NCBI RefSeq assembly: GCF_002105155.1
Contig: NW_019028992.1
Span: 455,001-519,000 of the forward strand
Direction: 5' to 3'
Source of the DNA: Lobosporangium transversale
Taxonomy: Eukaryota; Mortierellomycota; Mortierellomycetes; Mortierellales; Mortierellaceae
DNA: 64,000 nucleotides
Position 1 is the stretch's first letter. Every line of letters starts with the position of its first letter. Made by a program: the position numbers and the translations under genes. Below are positions 56,401-64,000 of this stretch, one piece after another. Under the pieces are notes generated by a model. That model had not been told where the DNA came from. It was given only the letters and a program-made list of their open reading frames with translations, and did no database searches.

Positions 56401-57136
56401 TCATAAATGCCCTGCCCTGTTCTGCTCCGTCCTGTTCTTATCCCTGTAGTTGCCACCGATGTTTCTTTTTCATTTTTAGCAGGCGGGAAGAGGACCACAG
56501 CGGACACATTGAATTTAAAGTATAACCCCAGAACTCTTTTATATTATTAAATTGCCTGCCATTATTAAAATACATATTCAGTAGTACTAAAAGCTCGATC
56601 CCCCTTGCTTGTCATTTCACATTGACCCACATTAACGATAAACATCGTCATCAAACCACAAAAGGGAAGGAGAAAGATCCGCCGCCTCTTTGTCAGTCAA
56701 AAATTATGCTCTTCCTCGATGAGCCTCAATCCTTTTTCATGATGCCACAATTGTTTGTGCTCATGCAGACAATGACACAGAAACACGAATTTGCTGAGAA
56801 AAGGGGGGCAAATGAACTAAAAAGAAAGCAGGGCACAGAGAATAGGAAAGGGGGAGACACAAAGGTGACAATAGGGGAAAGAGTAAAAAAAAATGAGGAG
56901 TAAATCGCACCCTTAGACACCCTAACGTTTTTTTTAGTACCTTCAGTAATACGAAGAGTCGCTAGATTAGCATCTCCACCGGCGTCCTGAATGGCGTACA
57001 AGAGATCTTCCTCCGTCCAATCTGCAAAGAGCTCCTTCAATGACGCAAGTGATGCTCCGTGTTCACGACGAAGTTGACGGAGGTCTTCTGGTTCATCTTT
57101 ACCGCCTGAGCGTCTTTGTGTACTATGAAATGTCAT
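53416..57136 (-). CDS. DEF1: Def1-like RNA polymerase II degradation factor
   Basis: Four exons, 57136..56941, 56242..56117, 55960..55447 and 55351..53416, code for about 923 aa. A CUE-type ubiquitin-binding domain lies at about residues 30-66 (LASLKELFADWTEEDLLYAI, QDAGGDANLATLRITEG). It is followed by the family-specific basic stretch GHASQWGEVKGKKKAVKTK, an RG-rich segment, and SWANIVK, as in fungal Def1. The middle is Pro/Glu/Thr-rich, and the last 350 residues are Gln/Tyr/Gly/Asn-rich and prion-like. In yeast, Def1 recruits the elongin-cullin ligase to stalled RNA polymerase II, and the Q-rich part is cut off to let it enter the nucleus. That processing is not shown here. The size agrees with the family. 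Divergent from eIF2 gamma. Confidence 0.9.
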
Positions 57137-58240
57137 TTGCTATGAAATCGAAAATAAAAATTGTTTTGATGTAAAAGTTGTGAATGCAATTAGTGTATGG
57201 ACAACAGTAGAAAATGAGCCGTGTTTAATGAATGAAAGGAAGAAAAAGAAGGAGAAAAATAAAAAGAAGAAAAAATAAAAAATAAAAAAAAATAACACGA
57301 CAACGAAAAAGATGCCGACAAAGTGTCCATTCTGGACAAAGTCGCGTGAGTTGTTGTAGATCAGATCATTCTTCTGCACCATTTAACAAATAATACCGCT
57401 CTCACGCACCCATTTTTTTTTTTCTTTTTCTTTTTTTATCACCCAAATACCACATCGATAATATCACTTCATCCATGACACTCCTACCCAATGATTGATA
57501 TACGACAAAGCCTTTTTTTCTTTTTTCTTTTTTTTTACAATTTACTGTATATCGCTCATAGTTCCATAATTTTCAATAGGGAGCCCTGGAGTAACCCTGG
57601 AAAATCCTGCAATAACTTTGTGAAGTGTTCATAAAAATATAGAAAAGAAAAAAAAGCATCGCTTACCTTATTTGTATATAGAGTGTCTGTCTGTTTATCT
57701 GTCTGTGTTGCCTGCGTGTGAATGTGTGTCGTGTGAGGAAAGGCGCGTCTGGGGGGGTTCAGAGGGAAAGAGAAAGTTGAACTTGGAACAAGTTTTATAT
57801 CGATTGGGAACAGAGCAAAGGATAAAAAAATAGAAAATAAAAACGGTAGTGGAGAAAATGTTAAAAAAGAAGAAAAAGAAAAGGGAAGAAAAAGAAGTGC
57901 AGGCTGAGGTGTTTCCTGGCTACATCAGTCACCGGAGACAAACCAGACCACAATCACAGTTTCTTTTGCCTTTCTTGGCAATTACATTAATTAGCAATCT
58001 TTAAGTCCATATGTTTACCAATACGATTGATCTGCTTTGTGGATTGTCAATTCATGGATTATTGTGATGCACATGTCACCTGCTCATTGTTAACAGTTGC
58101 GATCTTCTGGCAACCCCTGCTACTCCTGCAGCCCTCGAGAAAATGGCAACTGTTATGTCAAGAACGATTTGGTCTTTTTTTCTTTTCCTCTCTCCCTCTC
58201 TTTTTCTTTCTCTCTCTGCTGTTTATTACAACGCTGCATT
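57137..58240. promoter_or_regulatory. Divergent spacer between DEF1 and eIF2 gamma
   Basis: About 1.1 kb, A/T-tract-rich. It contains a GTCTGTCTGTTTATC microsatellite-like stretch at about 57684-57712 and CT-rich leader DNA immediately before the eIF2 gamma start. No gene is seen. Confidence 0.45.
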
Positions 58241-59140
58241 ATGGCTACCACGACAGAAACACCTTTGGACTTGTCAAAGCTCCATGCCTTGTCCCATGAA
58301 GTTATCTCAAAACAGGCTACGATCAACATCGGTAAAAACACCGAAAAAGAAAAAAAAATAAAAAATAAAAAATAACAAATAAAAATAAAAATTGATCCAG
58401 GAGCAATTTGTCAACAGAAACAGTGATCGTCAAAGCGTTATAGAGCAGACAGGATCAACAGGTGCTGGATTCATCAAAACTTTTTTTTATTTATTGATTT
58501 ACTTTCATGATCATCAGGTACCATTGGACACGTAGCTCACGGTAAATCGACTGTGGTTAAGGCCATCTCAGGAGTTCAGGTATGCAATACTCTCATGAAG
58601 ACTGCTCTTAAGGTTATTTTGTTATTGTATTCCGCAGTATCCTAATGGAACAACATGAAATACCCTTTTCTGGTCTGGAAAAATGATTTCAATAGACTGT
58701 TCGTTTCAAGAACGAGTTGGAGCGTAACATTACCATCAAACTGGGATACGCAAATGCCAAGGTATTTGTTTTTCCTTGACTTTTCCTTATTGCAGGGAAA
58801 ATAATGAATGACAAGGACAGTATGTTGAACATCGGTCTATTTCTGTTGCTTTGCCCGTCTATTCTTTCAGATTTATAAATGTCAAAATGAGGCATGTCCC
58901 CGTCCTGGGTGCTACAAGTCCTACCGCAGTAGCATGGAGGACAACCCCAAGTGTGAACGTCCCTTCTGTGGTGGAACCATGAAGCTAGAGAGGTACAAGG
59001 ATCTTCAAAAAGTCATTAAAGTAGTGCAATGGTTTCAGGATTATCAACGTCATGTTCGCTTGCCAAATATCTCACCGTTGCACCTTTTGCTTTTCATACA
59101 TATAGACATGTCTCGTTCGTCGACTGCCCTGGTATACTTT

Positions 59141-59183
<43 letters not shown>

Positions 59184-60555
59184 ATTTTTTCCTTTTCAAT
59201 TTTTTCTATAGACAGTGATTGAAAGAACTGAACCATTGCCAGTTTGTCTTTAAAGCTCGGAACAACTGAAGATTTACTTGTTTTGGTTTTACTCTACATA
59301 GGACACGATATTCTCATGGCCACCATGTTGAACGGAGCAGCTGTCATGGATGCAGCTTTGTTGTTGGTTGCAGCTAACGAATCTTGCCCTCAGCCTCAAA
59401 CTAGTGAACATTTGGCTGCTATTGAGATTATGAAGCTTGAGCACATCATCATTTTGCAGAACAAAGTGGATTTGATCAAGGAATCAGCCGCTCAGGAGCA
59501 TTATCAGAGCATCTTGCAGTTCATCAAGGGAACCATTGCAGATTCTGCACCTATCGTCCCTATCTCTGCACAGCTCAAGTACAACATTGATGCTGTCAAC
59601 GAGTACATTGTCAAACGAATCCCTATCCCTGTCCGTGATTTCACTGCAGACCCTCGTCTCATTGTCATTCGTTCCTTTGATGTCAACAAGCCCGGAGCTG
59701 AGGTCGACAGCTTGACAGGAGGTATTGCTGGTGGCTCCATTCTCAGCGGAGTGTTAAAGGCAGGTCAATTTTAATGCTCAACCTTTTTTTTTTTCAGTCA
59801 ACGAACTTTTTCATGTTTGTGCAAGGAATAAATTTGGCCTTGCTCAAAAAAAAAAAAAAAAAAGGTATACTAATGCTTTCCATTCCTTTTTTTTTTTTTT
59901 TAACTTGATAGCTTGGAGATGAGATTGAGATTCGTCCTGGTATTGTTACAAAGGATAGTGAAGGCAAGATCAAGTGTAGACCTATTTTCTCTCGTATTGT
60001 AACTCTTTTGGCAGAGAGTAACAACCTCAAGTTTGCAGTCCCCGGTGGTTTGATTGGTGTCGGAACCAAGATTGACCCTACTTTGTGCCGCGCAGATCGT
60101 TTGGTTGGTCAGGTATTGGGCGCAGTTGGCAAGCTGCCCGAGGTTTACTCAGAATTGGAAATCAACTACTTCTTGCTTCGTCGCCTTTTGGGTGTCAAAA
60201 CAGATGACAAGAAGCAGGCCAAGGTCACCAAGTTGACCAAGAATGAAGTTTTAATGGTCAATATTGGGTCGACCTCCACTGGTGGACGTGTTATCCAGGT
60301 GAAGAACGATATTGCCAAGATTGCTCTTACTGGTCTTGCATGCTCAGAGTACGTATTTTCATTATTATCACCATTATTTTTTTGTGTGAGTTAAATATAA
60401 CTGGTAACAAATTAACTTTATGACTTTTTTTTCATTTTTTTCTTTTTCATCCGCTCAGGTCTGGCGCCAACGTTGCTTTGTCGCGCCGTATTGCCAACCA
60501 CTGGCGTTTGATTGGATGGGGCCAGATCACTCGTGGCTCTGCTGTCCCTATTTGA
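58241..60555 (+). CDS. GCD11: Translation initiation factor eIF2 subunit gamma (GTPase)
   Basis: Eight exons, 58241..58331, 58518..58579, 58696..58761, 58871..58992, 59106..59131, 59302..59759, 59912..60348 and 60459..60555, code for about 452 aa. This is the GTP- and Met-tRNAi-binding subunit of eIF2. Seen: G1 [26 protein letters not shown] (switch 1), the zinc-binding knuckle [12 protein letters not shown]...CERPFCGG, G3 VDCPGHD, G4 NKVD and the SAQ of G5. Domain II has [14 protein letters not shown] joined to [12 protein letters not shown], and the C-terminus is [12 protein letters not shown]. Exon 5 is only 26 nt. Intron 6 is best explained as GC-AG, because only AAG|GCAGGT gives the conserved GVLK-x-G-x-EIE spacing. 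Confidence 0.96.
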
Positions 60556-60921
60556 GAAACTAGTGATAGAGTTTAAAAGTGGAGAGTGAGGAAAGATGCA
60601 GAAGAATCTAGAGAGAAATATTACAAAAAAAAAAAAAAAAAAAGTTTTATCTTCTACCTGGATGTATATTGTATTTCACCCGTAAACTTTGCATTGACCT
60701 AAAAGCGTAGTAGCATGTTTTTATTTACTTTGAACACTCTGACCTTTTATCTTGAACTGGGATGCCTATAGTATTTACTAGGGGACATATTATGCATCGC
60801 TCCTTGAGGTAGTAAGAGGATACTTTGGTAAAATACTAGCTATTAAAAGGTCCCAGCATGTCGCTATCTATACACTCTTAATCTCATCCTTACTCCATCA
60901 CTCCATCAACTCTTTTGCATT
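60556..60921. other. eIF2 gamma 3' flank
   Basis: AT-rich, with an A-run at about 60625-60643. No gene is seen. Confidence 0.5.
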
Positions 60922-62146
60922 ATGAACAAGCTCAAATGAGATATCCCAGAAATTGTTTCGCTTGTTGGTGGCTTCCTTGATCAAGGTGACCTCGTACGTT
61001 GCATTCGCATTTTCAAGGCTTTTCATGATATACTGGCTCATTTAGGGAAAGATCGGTTTCGTCAGATCCAACTCATGAAGTTCAGCATCATCCTACTAAT
61101 GAAGCACTGGAGATGCACAAGAAATAGATTGAGGACCCTAAGCTTGATAGCTTCTTCCTGACGAAGTACATGTCATTGCAAGGCTGTGATCACCTCTAAT
61201 CCATATTTTGTATCAACAAGTGTCAATTCGATATGAGTCCGGTCTTCGACTTAATCAAGTCTCATAGCTCCACGATCACCCATTTTACATTTGAATCCCC
61301 AAGTTTACGAGGAATAAGGGAGGTACTCACCTTGAAGAGTTGGCCATTTATAATCCACGTATACTCGATGATGAAGTCGACCTGTTCTTTCAAGTCTGCA
61401 AGAAACTTCGGTTTTTGAAAATGACTCGGGTAGCCATCAACCGGGTACTTTTCGCCTTTTTGGATGACAACGCGGACAAATTCATACTCCCATATATGGG
61501 CGCACTGGATCTTCAGAATGTCCAAATACTCAGCCCTTCACATACATCACCATATTGCCTCGGCGTTTTAACCAGAAGGTGTCCAGGATTACGTTCATTT
61601 ATTTTTTATGATTATCCTTGGCTCCCTGAAATTGAACAAGACAGTGTTCCTTCATATACGCTGACAAATCTATTAGATCTATACTATAAAATCAAAGGAC
61701 GGAAGTATGGCAGGACTTCTCGCACAGATGGTGGACAAAACGTACGAAGAAGGGAGCAGAGACTCTGCGGTACAATTGAGATACTAGAACTCGATAGAAA
61801 AGTAGAAGGGGCTGATGATGTTGTTCAAACAATGCTACTTAATTGTCCACGTCTGATGAAACTGGAGGGCCTAAACACAGTAACAAAAATGTCTGCCACA
61901 GAATGGGTCAACACTGGATTGACTGGAATGTTGGTCAGGCTTGAGGTTGATGTTGATCAAAAGATTATAGAAGGTATGCGAATGCAGCGTATTGCATTTA
62001 GGTGGCCAGACAAGTTAGCTCAGCTACATATCCTTGACCTGGCATCTGCTCACAAGATGAGGGAAATCGAACTCAAATGGTGCATATATATAGCCACAAG
62101 CGACGTAAACTCTTGGGAAGTTTGGCGGGGGCTTCTGCTACCATAA
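60922..62146 (+). pseudogene. F-box/LRR pseudogene, tandem copy of the downstream gene
   Basis: Translation in shifting frames follows the intact gene 1.6 kb downstream: an F-box-like DIPEIVSLVGGFLDQGDLVRC, IKSHSSTIT, DLFFQVCKK, LVTRRCP-like GVLTRRCPGLRSFIFYD, then LEVDVDQKIIEGMRMQRIAF. It is broken by a TGA six codons after the first ATG, by further stops before 61233, by frameshifts around 61320-61345 and near 61740 (where the sequence for the middle repeats is missing), and by a diverged end. The longest surviving open part is 61340-62146. Either the break is old, or only the C-terminal fragment could still be expressed. Nucleotide similarity to the paralogue stays high in places, for example around 61945-62002 against 63715-63772. 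Confidence 0.82.
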
Positions 62147-62414
62147 CGTTAGTTTTGCTACTGCAATAAGCAATCGCTCAAACTGTATTTCGGAAGATGC
62201 TATCTTGCATTGGTTTGAAGAATGACTAAGTCTACAAGTAAATTGATTATGCAACATGTCTTATCTTTCAAGAGCATCCTTCTTTTCATGAACAAAAAAC
62301 GCAAGCTAATGAAAAGAAATAAAAGGAAAAAATAACGTTCGGCACCTAGCATGTAGTTTAAGTAGAAGACTGTAAGGGGAAGTGATACTCCATCGGTTCT
62401 TACTGGGGTACATG

Positions 62415-62447
<33 letters not shown>

Positions 62448-62536
62448 TGGCTTGAAAAAAAATGGCGGCAAAGTGGCAAAATTGTCAACATGTCACGCAT
62501 TCTTCATCATAATCTCGCTTCATCATTTCTCTTTGC
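62147..62536. other. Spacer between the F-box copies
   Basis: AT-rich with an A-run at about 62415-62442. It includes the putative promoter of the intact F-box gene. Confidence 0.5.
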
Positions 62537-63976
62537 ATGGCGAATAGCAAAAACCTGAATCCCTTGGATCTCCCAGAAATCATTTCGCGAGTTGGTGTCT
62601 TCCTTAGTCGAGATGATATCCTGCATTGTATCCAAGTCTGCAAGGCTTTCCACAATACACTTGTCAAATCCATTTGGAAAAGGGTCGTTATAGTAGACTC
62701 AAGATATCCTACCGAAGAAGCATTACAGAACTACAAGGAATACATTGAGGAGCTCGTATTTCACAATAACTTCCCAAAGGAGTGCGTGTCATTACAAGGC
62801 TGTAATCGGCTCCGATTCATCGAGTCTATAGCGCAAGACCCATCCGATCTGAGTCAGGTTGTCAACTTGATCAAATTTCATAGTTCCACAATTACCGGGC
62901 TTAGGTTTAGATGCTCGCATTTATGGGGGATATGGGAAGCCCTAATGGAATGCGTCCACCTTGAAACCCTGACTATTTACGATTCAAACATACTACTCGA
63001 TGGAGTCGATCCTTTTTTTCAGGTCTGCAAGAAAATTAAGACCTTGATCATGTCCGACGTAGGAATCCTTCGGTTACCTTCCGGATTCGTGGACGATAAC
63101 ACGGATGAATTCATTTTTCCAAATGTGCGCAAACTAGAGCTTCAGAATGTTCGGATACGCTGCCCTCTACAACAGCATTCATCATCGTATTGTCTCGGCA
63201 TATTGACTAGAAGATGTCCAAGATTACGTTCATTGAGTTTCTATGATCTCAGATGGGGCACCCAAAGTACACAGCAAACAGATATCGATTACTACAGGAC
63301 AGCATTCCAGTATCACTTATACACGCTCACAAAACTATTGGATCTGTCCCTTATAAGTATGCAATTAAAGGACGAGGAAATGGCGGCACTTCTCAAACAG
63401 ATGACTGAACTAAGGCAGCTAGTTGTCCCAGAATGTGATTTCGGTCCACTTTCCCTTCAAGAATTACTAGCAGATACACAGGAGATTAGGGATGGTGAAC
63501 GCCTAGTGCGAAAAAGAAGGGAGCGGAGACTCTGCGATACACTTGAGGATCTGAGCTTCAATAGACGAGCTAAAAGCCCCGATGGCATTGTCCAAACAAT
63601 ACTATCTAATTGCCCACGCCTGAAGACACTATGGGGACCTAAAATCACAGTGACAGAGATTGCCAGCGGTGTAGAATGGGTTAGCACTGAACTGACTACC
63701 ATGGAGGTCATCCTTGAGGTGGATGTTGATCAAAAGACTGTAGAGGGCATGCGAATGCAGCGTATTGCGTTTAGGCAGCTAGGCAAGCTGACTCGGCTAC
63801 AGAGCCTTGGTCTGACCGGGCTCTATTCATCATATGAGAAAACTCGGACACTAGACTTGAAGTTAAGTGCAGGTCTGGATGAGCTGGTCAACCTGAAGAA
63901 CCTGCGTTGGTTATCGTTTAGTCGAGATGATGACCAGGAAATCCAACCTGAGGACAACGGATATTTACTTTGCTAA
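62537..63976 (+). CDS. F-box/leucine-rich-repeat-like protein
   Basis: A single uninterrupted exon codes for 479 aa, an intronless style typical of lineage-expanded F-box families. The F-box is at about residues 8-50 (NPLDLPEIISRVGVFLSRDD, ILHCIQVCKAFHNTLVKSIW). The rest is a series of irregular leucine-rich repeats (LETLTIYDSNIL, VRKLELQNVRI, CPRLRSLSFYD, LTKLLDLSLISM, TELRQLVVPECDF, CPRLKTLWGP, LQSLGLTGL). F-box proteins bind Skp1 and bring LRR-bound substrates to the SCF ubiquitin ligase; the substrate is unknown. The stop lies only 24 bases from the window end and follows NGYLLC. The LRR domain stops rather abruptly there, so a 3' truncation or a short downstream exon is possible. Confidence 0.85.
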   Translation: MANSKNLNPLDLPEIISRVGVFLSRDDILHCIQVCKAFHNTLVKSIWKRVVIVDSRYPTEEALQNYKEYIEELVFHNNFPKECVSLQGCNRLRFIESIAQDPSDLSQVVNLIKFHSSTITGLRFRCSHLWGIWEALMECVHLETLTIYDSNILLDGVDPFFQVCKKIKTLIMSDVGILRLPSGFVDDNTDEFIFPNVRKLELQNVRIRCPLQQHSSSYCLGILTRRCPRLRSLSFYDLRWGTQSTQQTDIDYYRTAFQYHLYTLTKLLDLSLISMQLKDEEMAALLKQMTELRQLVVPECDFGPLSLQELLADTQEIRDGERLVRKRRERRLCDTLEDLSFNRRAKSPDGIVQTILSNCPRLKTLWGPKITVTEIASGVEWVSTELTTMEVILEVDVDQKTVEGMRMQRIAFRQLGKLTRLQSLGLTGLYSSYEKTRTLDLKLSAGLDELVNLKNLRWLSFSRDDDQEIQPEDNGYLLC

Positions 63977-64000
63977 TAGAAATGTGGTAATTGCAATAAT

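Overview
The window is nuclear DNA of an early-diverging fungus, most likely Mucoromycota and probably a Mortierella relative. The genes carry many short GT-AG introns. They include fungal-type housekeeping genes (Vps15, cytoplasmic dynein heavy chain, Las1, Def1, Sds3, Pmp3) and an F-box/LRR family of the style common in Mortierellomycotina. The DNA is AT-rich, with unusually long pure A or T tracts in the introns. The phylum is inference from gene style; no rRNA or other marker is present. Almost every gene could be modelled as a phase-consistent set of exons ending in one stop, and exon coordinates are given in each entry.

Layout. 0.1-2.2 kb: a membrane-anchored alginate-lyase-family protein (-). 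2.2-5.6 kb: a gene-free stretch with decayed sequence and a nested pair of inverted-repeat transposable elements with target duplications. 5.6-7.3 kb: a glutamine-rich, probably nuclear protein not recognised (+). 7.7-9.9 kb: AFG1-type mitochondrial ATPase (+), convergent with a secreted M13 metallopeptidase (-, 10.3-13.0 kb). 13.0-16.1 kb: gene-poor, with a 54-bp minisatellite and a GC-rich hairpin. 16.1-23.3 kb: VPS15 in 22 exons (-). It is divergent, across about 560 bp, from the dynein heavy chain (+, 23.8-38.4 kb, 12 exons, about 4371 aa). 38.6-40.4 kb: SDS3 (-). 40.8-42.0 kb: a TPR protein (-). 43.1-43.6 kb: PMP3 (-, 57 aa in three tiny exons). 45.0-46.2 kb: TAD2 (+). 46.7-47.9 kb: profilin (+). 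48.2-50.5 kb: LAS1 (+). 50.9-52.3 kb: eIF2 beta (-). 53.4-57.1 kb: DEF1 (-). 58.2-60.6 kb: eIF2 gamma (+). 60.9-64.0 kb: a dead F-box/LRR copy followed by an apparently intact paralogue (+).

How the genes relate. There are no operons; neighbours are mostly functionally independent. Thematic pairs are VPS15 beside dynein (endosome identity and minus-end transport), eIF2 beta and gamma about 6 kb apart (two subunits of one initiation factor), TAD2 and LAS1 (tRNA editing, pre-rRNA cleavage), and SDS3 and DEF1 (chromatin and RNA polymerase II control).

No wholly new multi-gene system was found. The most notable unexplained items are a perfect 144-bp-armed foldback element nested in a second TIR element in front of the glutamine-rich gene, two inferred GC-AG introns, a possible profilin intron directly before the stop codon, and the uncharacterised N-terminal region of the glutamine-rich protein.
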